DNA of 64,000 bases from positions 1 to 64,000 of the forward strand of contig NZ_SOZE01000012.1 in NCBI RefSeq assembly GCF_004519315.1, given 5' to 3'. The first letter of the stretch is position 1; each line of letters starts with the position of its first letter. This DNA comes from Mucilaginibacter psychrotolerans (GTDB lineage Bacteria; Bacteroidota; Bacteroidia; Sphingobacteriales; Sphingobacteriaceae). The notes beneath the pieces are model-generated. The model was not told where the DNA came from and did not search any database. It saw nothing but the letters and a program-made list of their open reading frames with translations. Below are positions 54,725-63,799 of the stretch, piece after piece. A program made the position numbers and the translations under genes.

Positions 54725-55744
54725 TTAAGGCGTGTAAATTCCTATTTTACCCCTGTCGCCCGCAAATAAAACAAGCGTCCCCTTCTTTGCCTTCCGGCAA
54801 ACGTTGTAACTTTTGTCGTCAATTTTAATCCAGGATCTACCACTATTAGTGGTAATACAACTTCCGGGTGTACCCGTGGAAATAAAAATATCGTCTTTTA
54901 AATACTCTACAGATGATTGAAAACCCGTCGGGCCAGTCACGGGGATATTTGATTGATAAGCGGCTGTTCCCTCCGGAAGCAAGTATGCAACCGAGTCTGT
55001 TCGGGCGTCTTTCGCGTAATTACCGCCCACCACAATGGTTTGATTTTTGCCCGTTGCTAATGAAAATGCCCCCATACTTTGGCTACCGTTAGTAAGCGGC
55101 AGGGGCTTAGCCACCCAAACCATTTTACCAACAGGCGACATGAGTAAGCGGCTATTGCTGCCCCCCGTTACTATAGCCATCAGGCTGCCGGTTATTCGCA
55201 GGCAGGTGCCACTTGCAGCGAAAGCCGCTTCACCTTTTAAAGCAGCAGGGGCATTGGCCATTTCGTTCCAGGTTTCGCCGCCGTCTTTGGTTTCCAGCAA
55301 TAAAAACTTGCCGTTTATCGGGTCGCCCATAATAAAGCCGTGCTTTTTATTAGCAAAATCCATGGCATCTAAAAAGTAAGCACTATCGGTTTTACGGTAC
55401 TTCTCCTGCCAGGTGGCACCACCATCGGTGGTTTTTAATATTACTGCGGGGGTTCCGGAACTCATGATTACCGCCTCTTTTGCAGAGAAAGCCTCGATAT
55501 CTCTAAAGTCGAATTTCTCATAACCCTTGAGCTGCTGCCATGCCCAGGTTTTACCGCCATCATTGCTTATAGCCACATTGCCGCCACTTCCACTTACCCA
55601 GGCGATGTTATCATCTACCACAGACAATCCCCTCATGCTGGTGCGCCGCTCTTGCTGTACCAATTTGATGCTTTGAGCTTTTACAGTGGTGCCGATAAAC
55701 AGCAATGCCGGCAATACGGCGCAGATAATAGTTTTCAATTTCAT
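54725..55744 (-). CDS. BNR/photosystem II stability factor-like beta-propeller protein
   Basis: A 339-residue exported protein. A signal peptide (about 1-23, VKAQS) leads to repeats of the type SNDGGKTW, TTDGGATWQ and TKDGGETW, which are BNR/Asp-box units of a Ycf48-like propeller. Function in Bacteroidetes is unknown, possibly an oxidoreductase or surface binding protein. It overlaps the upstream DUF2147 gene by 4 bp, so the two are one operon. Confidence 0.85.
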   Translation of the reverse strand: MKLKTIICAVLPALLFIGTTVKAQSIKLVQQERRTSMRGLSVVDDNIAWVSGSGGNVAISNDGGKTWAWQQLKGYEKFDFRDIEAFSAKEAVIMSSGTPAVILKTTDGGATWQEKYRKTDSAYFLDAMDFANKKHGFIMGDPINGKFLLLETKDGGETWNEMANAPAALKGEAAFAASGTCLRITGSLMAIVTGGSNSRLLMSPVGKMVWVAKPLPLTNGSQSMGAFSLATGKNQTIVVGGNYAKDARTDSVAYLLPEGTAAYQSNIPVTGPTGFQSSVEYLKDDIFISTGTPGSCITTNSGRSWIKIDDKSYNVCRKAKKGTLVLFAGDRGKIGIYTP

Positions 55745-56178
55745 TTTACACGTGCCCAGTTTTCGCTCCTCCCAAATAAGGAAATGCCAATATAGCCACG
55801 AATTTTCAAAACATCGCCTTTAAGCGTCATTTTACAGCTATAAGTTTTGCCCGATTTAGGGTCGTAGATCGTGCCATCCTCATACACATCATCGCCGTCG
55901 AATGTAAAATCCTTCAACAACTCAATGCCCAGTTTGGGGCGCGACTGCAAAGCCTTATCCGGGTTCAGCGCATCCAGCTTGGGGTTACCGTTGGCATGAT
56001 TAGGTTCTTTCATCCAGGCCAGCTTGCCGTAGTACTTATCTCCTTTTTTATAAATAAGCACCTGCCCCTCGCCGCTGGGGTTTATCCATTTGCCTAAAAT
56101 GGCATCGGCTTTTTGGGCGGATGCCGTAAACGCGCATGCTACTATAAGCAGCAACGCTACACAAGTTTTTTTGATCAT
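55741..56178 (-). CDS. DUF2147-family exported protein
   Basis: A 145-residue protein with a signal peptide (about 1-21, TASAQ) and the DUF2147 pattern ILGKWINPSGEGQVLIYKK, ELLKDFTFDGDDVYEDGTIYDPKSGKTY, LRGYIGISLFGRSENW. Fold is lipocalin-like. Function unknown. Confidence 0.88.
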   Translation of the reverse strand: MIKKTCVALLLIVACAFTASAQKADAILGKWINPSGEGQVLIYKKGDKYYGKLAWMKEPNHANGNPKLDALNPDKALQSRPKLGIELLKDFTFDGDDVYEDGTIYDPKSGKTYSCKMTLKGDVLKIRGYIGISLFGRSENWARVK

Positions 56179-56347
56179 AGAATTTTATAATTGGTTATGC
56201 CGAAGGTAGCTTTTACAGCTGTAAATGCAAAACGCAGCTTATTTTGCATTTATTTTTATTTGGATGCGCTAAAGCATTATATTTGCAGCCCGCAATAGCT
56301 GTATGGCCGCAAGCCGGCAGCTATTAAAGGAAAAATCGTTCTATAAT

Positions 56348-56431
56348 GCCCGGATGGCGAAATTGGTAAACGTTGCGGTCTCAGAAGCCGTTGAGAATTG
56401 TCTCTTGAGAGTTCGAGTCTCTCTTCGGGCA
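56348..56431 (+). tRNA. tRNA-Leu (anticodon CAG)
   Basis: A class II tRNA. Acceptor GCCCGGA pairs with TTCGGGC. The anticodon loop CTCAGAA (anticodon CAG) is flanked by stem GCGGT/GCCGT. It has a variable arm and T-arm GAGTTCGAGTCTC. It is 84 nt and complete. Confidence 0.92.
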
Positions 56432-56443
56432 CATCCATTATTA

Positions 56444-56573
56444 GATATGAGTATTGAGATGTGAGATATGAGATTTTTCTCAGCTCTCACATCTTTTTAG
56501 GTTTAAGGAAAAGGTTGATTTAGTATGCGTTGTCTCACATCTCACATCTCATATCTAACATCTCAAATCTTTT
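56444..56573. repeat. Low-complexity GAGATATGAGAT tract with inverted copy
   Basis: Words like TGAGATGTGAGATATGAGAT near 56453 are answered by the reverse complement (CTCACATCTCACATCTCATAT) near 56536, so the segment can form a long imperfect hairpin. No gene is present. Confidence 0.6.
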
Positions 56574-56580
56574 TTACAAT

Positions 56581-56660
56581 GCCCAGGTGGCGAACCTGCC
56601 TGCCGGCAGGCAGGATTGGTAGACGCACCATCTTGAGGTGGTGGCATTCGTAAGGATGTA
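56581..56660 (+). pseudogene. tRNA-Leu(GAG) copy broken by a 20-bp palindrome
   Basis: The segment matches the intact tRNA-Leu(GAG) at 56684 except that CCTGCCTGCCGGCAGGCAGG is inserted at 56595-56614 in the D-arm region, and the sequence ends before the T-arm. It cannot make a functional tRNA. Confidence 0.75.
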
Positions 56661-56683
56661 ATAAAATGGTTCTTTAAATTAAT

Positions 56684-56767
56684 GCCCAGGTGGCGAAATT
56701 GGTAGACGCACCATCTTGAGGGGGTGGCATTCGTAAGGATGTACGAGTTCGAATCTCGTTCTGGGCA
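56684..56767 (+). tRNA. tRNA-Leu (anticodon GAG)
   Basis: A class II tRNA. Acceptor GCCCAGG pairs with TCTGGGC. Anticodon stem CCATC/GGTGG flanks loop TTGAGGG (anticodon GAG). Variable arm and T-arm CGAGTTCGAATCTCG are present. It is 84 nt and complete. Confidence 0.92.
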
Positions 56768-56777
56768 CACTTATTAT

Positions 56778-56892
56778 ACGAGCCTGCCTGTCGGCAGACA
56801 GGTTCGAATCTCGTTCTGGGCACACTTAAAAAAACACTTTCAGATTCTCGTTGAGAATTGCTTAAAGCGGGTTCGATTCTCTCTTCGGTCAC
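56778..56892 (+). pseudogene. Two tRNA-Leu 3' fragments, one with an inserted palindrome
   Basis: ACGAG, then a palindrome at 56783-56802, then TTCGAATCTCGTTCTGGGCA is a T-arm and acceptor end of tRNA-Leu(GAG) split at the T-loop. The second fragment, near 56851-56892, resembles the 3' half of tRNA-Leu(CAG) (TTGAGAATTG, then GGTTCGATTCTCTCTTCGG). Confidence 0.7.
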
Positions 56893-56911
56893 ACTTAACA
56901 CATTTTCTTTC

Positions 56912-57166
56912 ATGTTTCTCGTGTACGCTATCAGCAGCCTAACCAGAAATTACATTTATGTCGGCCTATCATCGGATATCGAACGAAGAATTTCCGACCA
57001 CAATAATGGCTACAATAAAACGACGAAGCCGTATAAACCATTCAAGACAATATTATTGGAGGAGTATCCGACAAGAACTGAAGCAAGGCATCGGGAAAAA
57101 TACTTAAAGTCGGGCGTGGGGAAAGCTTATTTAAAAAAACTATTATCTAATGATAATGTCTTTTAA
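56912..57166 (+). CDS. Small GIY-YIG nuclease within a tRNA-Leu fragment array
   Basis: An 84-residue GIY-YIG (UvrC-N/YhbQ-like) protein. The two signature strands are MFLVYAISS and NYIYVGLSSDIERRISDH. The catalytic Arg and later Glu are in TRTEARHREKYLKSG. The start is ATG at 56912; a longer frame upstream runs through tRNA debris. It lies between tRNA-Leu fragments, which suggests that it or its transcript moves by recombination with tRNA sequences. Such free-standing GIY-YIG genes near tRNA or rRNA are common in Bacteroidetes; the role is not settled. Confidence 0.85.
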   Translation: MFLVYAISSLTRNYIYVGLSSDIERRISDHNNGYNKTTKPYKPFKTILLEEYPTRTEARHREKYLKSGVGKAYLKKLLSNDNVF

Positions 57167-57169
57167 AAC

Positions 57170-57356
57170 CATCTTGAGGGAGTGACATTCGTAAGGATGT
57201 ACGAGCCTGCCTGTCGGCAGACAGGTTCGAATCTCGTTCTAGGCACAATTATTATACGAGCCTGCCTGTCGGCAGACAGGTTCGAATCTCGTTCCGGGCA
57301 CACTTATTATACGAGCCTGCCTGTTGGCAGACAGCTTCTAATCTCGTTCCGGGCAC
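57170..57356 (+). repeat. Tandem tRNA-Leu 3'-end units with palindromes
   Basis: After the nuclease gene, a tRNA-Leu(GAG) 3' half starts at the anticodon stem (CCATCTTGAGGG) and is split in the T-arm by a palindrome at 57206-57225. Two further T-arm-plus-acceptor units follow, with palindromes at 57261-57280 and 57316-57335. The last unit is diverged (CTTCTAATCTCG). Unit length is about 55 bp. Confidence 0.75.
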
Positions 57357-57787
57357 TTCAAAAACGGCTATATCAGCTAAACACCAAATCTATCTTCAAT
57401 ATTCCATAAGTAGCAGTTAACTTTTATTCTCCATTGTTGGGTCCCTGGGTTCGGGTCGCAGCGAGATTACTCAAAACGCCTCTCTAACAATTTAGAGGGG
57501 CGTTTTGAGTAGTTATGAGATGGGGTTGTAGGGAGCCATATTAGAACCGTTCGGCACAATCCACTGCAAAATTCCAGATTTGGCCGTATCAGAGCCGGGT
57601 GAGCCGGTATACCTGCGGTTTCGTTTGGAAAGAAGCAGATCTGCTTTATTAATGTTGGGCCATTTTTATCTGATTAGGCTTAAATTTATTACCTGTGTCG
57701 CTAATTGTGCGGTACGCTTACCGTAGGTAACAAATGTTACCGTTTTACTTTTTTGCCGAAACTACTTTTGTTTCAAATAAAAAGTAG
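57357..57787. other. Intergenic region upstream of the efflux operon
   Basis: 431 bp without a gene. It holds a long perfect-looking hairpin at 57468-57513 and, near its right end, a TACTTTTG box at 57763-57770 that fits the Bacteroidetes -7 motif, without a clear TTTG 19-21 bp upstream. The rest shows no RNA gene or coding frame. Confidence 0.45.
57468..57513. terminator. Long hairpin, terminator-like
   Basis: ACTCAAAACGCC with CTCTA pairs with TAGAG and GGCGTTTTGAGT around the loop ACAATT. The stem is about 17 bp. It lacks a clear T run, so it may end tRNA transcripts or be a repeat element. Confidence 0.5.
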
Positions 57788-59131
57788 ATGAACAGCACCA
57801 AGCATTTTTTAAGACTACTCGCCTTGGCGGTTATCGCCAACATCGGTTTGTTTTCGGCAGCGCGGGCGCAGCAAAATGCCAAAAATATAAGCCTGAACGA
57901 AGCCATAACAGCGGTCTTAGCCAATAATAGCAATATTCAACTGGCCAAGCTGGATGGAGGTATCGCTGCGGCTAATTACCGGCAAACCGATGCCATATTC
58001 CTGCCGCAGGCCGATCTTTCCTATACCGCCATGAGCACCAATAACCAGCTCAATGCCTTCGGTTTCAAACTACAGCAGGGTGCTATCACCCAAAATGATT
58101 TTACTCCCACCTTATTGAACCATCCCCCTGCAACAAACAATTTCATGGCGCAGCTGGAGGTAAAACAGCCGCTGCTCAATATCGATATGCTGTATATGCG
58201 CAAAGGCACTGAAAAGCAAACCGAAGTTTACCGTTATAAAACCCAGCGCACCCAGGAGTATATGACTTTTGAAACCACGAAAGCCTACATGCAATTGCAG
58301 CTGGCTTATAAGGCGGTGAAAGTATTGACAGATGCCGCGAGTACAGCAAAATCTGTATATAAATATACTGATGACCGTTTCAAACAGGGGCTTATCCAGA
58401 AGTCAGACCTGCTGAATGCGCAGGTTCACGTTACCTCACTTGAAAGCAGCCTGGCGAAAGCGCAAAGCAATATCCGTAACGCGTCAGATTACTTAAGCTT
58501 GTTGATGGGACAACCCACGGGGACGATTTATGAGGTCAGTAATGAACCGCAACCGAGTTTGCTGGCTACCGACAGCACACAAAAAGTATTTGCCAACCGG
58601 TCGGATTTTATGGCCATGCAAAAAGCAATAGATGCTTCCGGGCTGATGATCAAATCCAGCCGAATGAGTTACCTGCCCAGGCTGAATGCATTTGGCAACT
58701 ACCAGTACAACGACAACCATCTAACCGGATTCGGCACCAACGCTTATATGGTTGGCATTCAGTTGTCCTGGAACCTGTTTAACGGCAATAAAACCAAACA
58801 TGTGATTGCCACCCAAAAACTGGAACGGGATAAATTGGCCATACAGCTGGCCCAACAAAAAGACCAAAGCCAGTTGGAACTGAATAAAGCTTACCGCGAC
58901 CTTTCCGATGCCGGGTTCGAGATTATTCAGGACAAATTGGCTATTGATCAGGCCAACGAGGCACTGCGCATCTTACAGAACCGTTACCAGCAGGGCCTGG
59001 TTAATACTACCGATGTATTGAATGCCGAAACCCAATTATCCCAATTGAAATTCTCGCTGGCCCAGGCGCAGTTTACTGCCGATGTAACTAGCGCCTACAT
59101 CCAATTTTTAACAACAACCACCACTAAATAA
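57788..59131 (+). CDS. TolC-family outer membrane efflux protein
   Basis: A 447-residue protein with a signal peptide (about 1-27, ARAQQ). It has two OEP repeats of long helices (ISLNEAITAVLANNSNIQLAK; LNKAYRDLSDAGFEIIQ; QANEALRILQNRYQQGLVNTTDVLNAETQL). It forms the outer-membrane duct for the adaptor and RND pump encoded next. The start codon follows a TACTTTTG box by 18 bp. Confidence 0.92.
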   Translation: MNSTKHFLRLLALAVIANIGLFSAARAQQNAKNISLNEAITAVLANNSNIQLAKLDGGIAAANYRQTDAIFLPQADLSYTAMSTNNQLNAFGFKLQQGAITQNDFTPTLLNHPPATNNFMAQLEVKQPLLNIDMLYMRKGTEKQTEVYRYKTQRTQEYMTFETTKAYMQLQLAYKAVKVLTDAASTAKSVYKYTDDRFKQGLIQKSDLLNAQVHVTSLESSLAKAQSNIRNASDYLSLLMGQPTGTIYEVSNEPQPSLLATDSTQKVFANRSDFMAMQKAIDASGLMIKSSRMSYLPRLNAFGNYQYNDNHLTGFGTNAYMVGIQLSWNLFNGNKTKHVIATQKLERDKLAIQLAQQKDQSQLELNKAYRDLSDAGFEIIQDKLAIDQANEALRILQNRYQQGLVNTTDVLNAETQLSQLKFSLAQAQFTADVTSAYIQFLTTTTTK

Positions 59132-59141
59132 CCGAACAGCT

Positions 59142-60248
59142 ATGAACTTTCCTATCCATACAAACAAGGCCTTGCAACTTTTTACCGGCCTGGGCTTACT
59201 AATTATCAGTTCCTGTTCATCTAATGAAAAAAAGGAAGCCCAAACGGGTGTAGATAGTGCAGTATTGGTTACTGTAAGCCAGCCTGCTGCAGATGTTAAG
59301 CAGGGATTAACCGTAAGCGGACAGGTAGAGGCGGGCCAGGCCGCCAACATCAGCACCCGTGTTATGGGTTATATCACCAGCATTAATGTGAAGGTGGGCG
59401 ACCGGGTGAGCAAAGGGCAGATACTTGCAACGATAAGCAATGATGATATACTGGCAAAGCGCGCCCAAGCAGACGCACTGATTGCACAGGCGGAGGCCGC
59501 CTTTCGAAATGCGCAAAGAGACTACGAACGTTTCACCGCATTATATAAACAGCAAAGTGCCTCGGCCAAGGAGCTGGATAATATTACGCTACAATATAGT
59601 TCGGCAAAAGCGGGCCTGGAAGCCGCGAAGCAGCAACGTAATGAAGTAAACGCGATGCTTAACTACACCCGTTTAACCGCGCCTTTTGCCGGAACAATTA
59701 CCCAAAAAATGATGGACGCAGGCAGTATGGCCAACCCCGGAATGCCGCTACTGGTCATTGAACAAACCGGTAGCTACCAGGTGAGCGCGTCAGTGCCTGA
59801 AAGCGAGATTAGTTTAATACACACAGGCGCATTGGTAACGGTAAATATCGACGCTATCCATAAAGTGATCAATGGCAAAATTTCGCAGGTCAGCCAGTCT
59901 TCCGAGAACAGTGGCGGACAGTATCTCATTAAAATAAATATCCCGGATAATGAAAAGCAAGGCTTGTTTGCGGGCATGTACGCTAATGTAAGTATCCCTG
60001 TTGCCAGAGGCATTAAAGCAACAACCGGCGATCAGGTGATGGTACCGATATCAGCCATTCTATATAAAGACCAGTTAACCGGCTTATACACCATCGGCAG
60101 TAACCATACCGCCTTGCTGCGCTGGGTAAGGCTGGGCAAAACCGAGGGTAACCAGGTAGAAGTATTAAGCGGGCTGGCTGGGAACGAACAATTCATCCTC
60201 AGCGCAGAAGGCAGGTTATATAACGGTGTGGCGGTTAAAATTAAATAA
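59142..60248 (+). CDS. RND efflux periplasmic adaptor lipoprotein
   Basis: A 368-residue protein with a lipobox-like LLIISSCSSNE (Cys near residue 25). The HlyD/AcrA-type barrel-sandwich segment (SGQVEAGQAANISTRVMGYITSINVKVGDRVSKGQILATI) is followed by a coiled-coil hairpin and the second half-lipoyl (LNYTRLTAPFAGTITQKMMDAGSM). It joins TolC and the pump. It lies 10 bp after tolC and 4 bp before the pump gene. Confidence 0.92.
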   Translation: MNFPIHTNKALQLFTGLGLLIISSCSSNEKKEAQTGVDSAVLVTVSQPAADVKQGLTVSGQVEAGQAANISTRVMGYITSINVKVGDRVSKGQILATISNDDILAKRAQADALIAQAEAAFRNAQRDYERFTALYKQQSASAKELDNITLQYSSAKAGLEAAKQQRNEVNAMLNYTRLTAPFAGTITQKMMDAGSMANPGMPLLVIEQTGSYQVSASVPESEISLIHTGALVTVNIDAIHKVINGKISQVSQSSENSGGQYLIKINIPDNEKQGLFAGMYANVSIPVARGIKATTGDQVMVPISAILYKDQLTGLYTIGSNHTALLRWVRLGKTEGNQVEVLSGLAGNEQFILSAEGRLYNGVAVKIK

Positions 60249-60252
60249 AGAC

Positions 60253-63200
60253 ATGAAAGACGGATTTGCAGGAAACATAGCGAAGGCATTCATACAGTCG
60301 AAATTAACGATACTGTTGATGCTTGCCTTTTTACTCATTGGCGGTTACAGCACGTTCTTAATTCCGCGTGAGGAAGAACCACAGATACAGGTACCCATGG
60401 CCGATATTTTTATCGGCTATCCCGGCGCATCGCCAAAAGATGTAGAAACCAAAGTTGCCGCACCTATAGAGAAAATGATCTCGAACATCAAAGGCGTAGA
60501 ATACGTGTATTCTACCTCGATGCAGGGCCAGGCGATGGTGATCGTGCAGTTTAATGTAGGCGAAGACGTGGAGCGTTCTTTAGTGAAGCTATACAGCGAG
60601 CTGATGAAGAATATGGATAAAATGCCGCAGGGCGTTACGCTGCCATTGATCAAAACCAGGGCCATTGATGATGTGCCAGTATTGGGCCTAACCCTTTGGA
60701 GCGACAAATACGACGATTACCAGTTGAAACAGATGGGTCAGGAACTGGCAAATGAGGTAAAAAAGATAAATGATGTATCGGATGTCAACATCATAGGCGG
60801 CCGTAACCGCGAGGTGAAAGTGCTGCTGGATAAAAACAAGATGGCAGAAAATCATGTCGACTTTTTATCGCTGAGCAAACAGATACAGGGCAGCAATATA
60901 CAATTGCCCGGTGGTACGCTGCTGCAAAAAGATACCGCATTCGCCGTAGAGACCGGCAACTTCCTGGCCTCTTCAGACGATGTGGGCAACCTGGTGGTGG
61001 GCATTAACCAGCGGGAGCCGGTTTACCTGAAACAGATTGCCAAAGTAGAAGATGGCGCCGAAACGCCCAACCAATATGTGCTATTTGGTTATGGTAAAGC
61101 AAATGCAGCAAATTTAAAGGAATTTAAATCCAATTACCCGGCTATCACACTGTCCATAGCCAAAAAGAAAGGCGCGGACGCTATGAAATTATCGGAACAG
61201 ATACTGGCGAAAGTGGACCATCTGAAAAGTAGCCTTTTACCGAACGATGTGCAGCTGACCGTTACCCGTAACTATGGTGAAAGCGCTTCTAACAAGGTAG
61301 GCGAATTACTGCTCCACCTGTTTATTGCCATTGTGGTGGTGACTGCGTTTGTGATGTTGGCCATGGGCTGGCGCGGTGGGTTGGTGGTGTTTTTATCGGT
61401 GCCTGTAACCTTTGCCCTTACGCTATTTGCCTATTACTTTATGCATTATACGCTTAACCGCATTACGCTCTTCGCGTTGGTATTTATAACGGGTATCGTG
61501 GTAGATGATTCCATCATCATCGCAGAAAATATGCACCGGCATTTTAAAATGAAAAAACTGCCGCCATTGCAGGCCGCTTTATATGCCATTAATGAAGTGG
61601 GGAATCCCACTATCCTGGCAACATTTACCGTTATAGCGGCCGTATTGCCTATGGCCTTTGTATCCGGCATGATGGGGCCTTATATGAGCCCTATGCCCAT
61701 CGGTGCCTCCATTGCAATGATCTTATCACTTATCGTCGCTTTAACTTTAACACCGTATCTAGGTTATATCTTTCTGCGCGAAAAAGAAAATCATGGGATT
61801 GCTCATGAAGAAAACAAACCTAAATTACTGGAAGAAACCCGCATCTATAAAATATACCGCGCCTCTATCCAGCCCTTGCTTGAAACCCGCTGGAAACGCT
61901 GGACATTTATCCTGAGTACAGTGGTGATCCTGTTTGCATCGCTATCGATGTTTTACACCAAAGCGGTTGCCGTAAAAATGCTGCCCTTTGATAACAAGAA
62001 TGAGTTCCAGGTGGTAATTGATATGCCGGAAGGTACTACGCTGGAGAAAACGCAGGCGGTAGCCAAAGATATCGGTTCATACGTTGCCAGACAATCATTG
62101 GTCAGGAACTATGAAACCTATATCGCCACTTCCGCACCAATCAGTTTTAACGGTTTGGTAAGACATTACGACTTGCGAAGAGGCGATAATGTAGCCGATA
62201 TACAGGTGAACCTCGTGGATAAAAAAGACCGGAGCATCCAAAGTCACGGTATCGCCAAGGAAATGCGCGGGCCAATACAGGCCATCGCAGCAAAATATCA
62301 TGCCAACGCAAAGATCGTGGAGGTGCCGCCTGGTCCACCTGTGCTATCAACCTTAGTGGCTGAAATCTATGGCCCTGATTACGATCAGCAGATCAAGGTA
62401 GCCGGGCAGGTAAAGGAATTGATGAACAAAACTTCCAATGTGGTGGATGTGGACTGGCTGGTAGAAGACGACCAGCCGGAATATCACATTGAAGTGAACA
62501 AAGAAAAAGCCATGCGTTATGGCATCGCCACTGCGCAGATTGCCGCAACGGTTAACGCCGGTTTATCCGGCATGCCGGTGGGTAACATCTCCCAGCCCGC
62601 CGCTTATAACCAGACCGCCATCAAACTGCAATTGAGCGATGCGGATAAAAGCAGTATGGACGATGTGTTGAATTTAAAGGTGATGGGTATGCAGGGGAAT
62701 CCCGTACCGGTAAAAGACCTGGTTACGGTAACCCGTCAGACTAAACCAAAAAGCATCTACCGGAAAAATCAAAAGGAAGTAGTTTATGTGCTGGGCGATA
62801 TGGCCGGCGACCTGGAAAGCCCTTCTTATGCAATCTCAGGTGTGTCTGATCATTTAAAAACGGTAAGCGTTCCCAAAGGGTTCTCGCTGAAAGAGGAATA
62901 CACCCATCAACCGGAACTGGAAGATAACTACAGCCTGAAATGGGATGGCGAATGGCAGATCACTTTTGAAGTGTTCCGCGACCTGGGCATCGCCTTCGCA
63001 GTGGTGATTATTATGATCTATATACTTATCGTAGGCTGGTTCCAGAATTTCACGGTACCACTGGTAATGCTCGCCGCTATACCGCTATCGCTCATCGGCA
63101 TCGTATTGGGACACTGGATGCTGCACGCCTATTTTACCGCAACTTCCATGATCGGGTTTATCGCCCTCGCCGGGGTGATGGTGCGTAATTCCATCTTACT

Positions 63201-63471
63201 TATCGACTTTATCAATATACGGCTGGATGAAGGTATCCCGCTTAAGCAAGCCATCATTGAGGCCGGGGCGGTTCGTACAACACCGATTTTATTGACCGCA
63301 GGGGCAGTGGCCTTAGGCGCGGTGATCATTTTGTTCGACCCGATCTTCCAGGGCCTTGCCATCTCACTGATGGGGGGCACCATCACTTCCACCTTCCTTA
63401 CTTCAATCGTAGTGCCGCTGCTTTATTTCAAAATGATGCGCAAAACTGAGTTGACCCCTAAAAAAAGCTAA
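60253..63471 (+). CDS. RND-family efflux permease (AcrB type)
   Basis: A 1072-residue inner-membrane pump; ATG at 60253 (MKDGFAGNIAKAF). Twelve transmembrane helices and two large periplasmic loops fit the family. The proton-relay Asp pair is in TGIVVDDSIIIAEN. Further signatures are LIPREEEPQIQVPMADI, GASPKDVETKV, and in the second half LIGFIALAGVMVRNSILLIDF. Substrate unknown; no metal-specific motif (CusA-type Met cluster) was noted. Confidence 0.93.
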   Translation: MKDGFAGNIAKAFIQSKLTILLMLAFLLIGGYSTFLIPREEEPQIQVPMADIFIGYPGASPKDVETKVAAPIEKMISNIKGVEYVYSTSMQGQAMVIVQFNVGEDVERSLVKLYSELMKNMDKMPQGVTLPLIKTRAIDDVPVLGLTLWSDKYDDYQLKQMGQELANEVKKINDVSDVNIIGGRNREVKVLLDKNKMAENHVDFLSLSKQIQGSNIQLPGGTLLQKDTAFAVETGNFLASSDDVGNLVVGINQREPVYLKQIAKVEDGAETPNQYVLFGYGKANAANLKEFKSNYPAITLSIAKKKGADAMKLSEQILAKVDHLKSSLLPNDVQLTVTRNYGESASNKVGELLLHLFIAIVVVTAFVMLAMGWRGGLVVFLSVPVTFALTLFAYYFMHYTLNRITLFALVFITGIVVDDSIIIAENMHRHFKMKKLPPLQAALYAINEVGNPTILATFTVIAAVLPMAFVSGMMGPYMSPMPIGASIAMILSLIVALTLTPYLGYIFLREKENHGIAHEENKPKLLEETRIYKIYRASIQPLLETRWKRWTFILSTVVILFASLSMFYTKAVAVKMLPFDNKNEFQVVIDMPEGTTLEKTQAVAKDIGSYVARQSLVRNYETYIATSAPISFNGLVRHYDLRRGDNVADIQVNLVDKKDRSIQSHGIAKEMRGPIQAIAAKYHANAKIVEVPPGPPVLSTLVAEIYGPDYDQQIKVAGQVKELMNKTSNVVDVDWLVEDDQPEYHIEVNKEKAMRYGIATAQIAATVNAGLSGMPVGNISQPAAYNQTAIKLQLSDADKSSMDDVLNLKVMGMQGNPVPVKDLVTVTRQTKPKSIYRKNQKEVVYVLGDMAGDLESPSYAISGVSDHLKTVSVPKGFSLKEEYTHQPELEDNYSLKWDGEWQITFEVFRDLGIAFAVVIIMIYILIVGWFQNFTVPLVMLAAIPLSLIGIVLGHWMLHAYFTATSMIGFIALAGVMVRNSILLIDFINIRLDEGIPLKQAIIEAGAVRTTPILLTAGAVALGAVIILFDPIFQGLAISLMGGTITSTFLTSIVVPLLYFKMMRKTELTPKKS

Positions 63472-63474
63472 ATC

Positions 63475-63780
63475 ATGAAAGTACTGATCGTAACCTACCT
63501 GAAAGAATACCTGGCTGATATCGCCCGGATCTTTAAACAATGCAACATTGACGTGTTCAACACCAGCTAAATCACTGGGCACCGGAATAGCGCCGCGGCT
63601 AAGCTGCTGGATGACTGGTTTGCCAGCGGCGGAGAAGATGCTGACTCGATGATGATCTTCACTTTTACGCCAGCAGCAAATGCCGAAAAGGGCCTTGAAC
63701 TGATCAGAATTTATAACGAAACACTCGGGGAGCGTTTTCCGGTACGGGCGATTATCATGCCTGTGGAAGAAGCAGTTTAA
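63475..63780 (+). pseudogene. Small cytosolic gene interrupted by one in-frame stop
   Basis: The frame opens with MKVLIVTYLKEYLADIARIF and meets TAA at codon 32 (63568-63570). It then continues for 69 more codons (ITGHRNSAAAKLLDDWFASG, later TFTPAANAEKGLELIRIYNE) to a normal stop at 63778-63780. The reading on both sides has coding character, so a single base change or a sequencing error is likely. Similar small genes follow RND pump genes in Bacteroidetes. The function is unknown. Confidence 0.7.
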
Positions 63781-63799
63781 ACTTTAAAACCATACCATT

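Noticed and set aside
56555..57409. Several frames over the tRNA-Leu array with motifs such as PVGRQ or ACRQ
   Set aside because: These residues are translations of the 20-bp palindrome and tRNA pieces. Only the GIY-YIG frame is a protein gene.
57421..57475. Possible further tRNA near GGGTCCCTGGGTTCGGGT
   Set aside because: The T-arm-like string has no matching acceptor, D-arm or anticodon arm.
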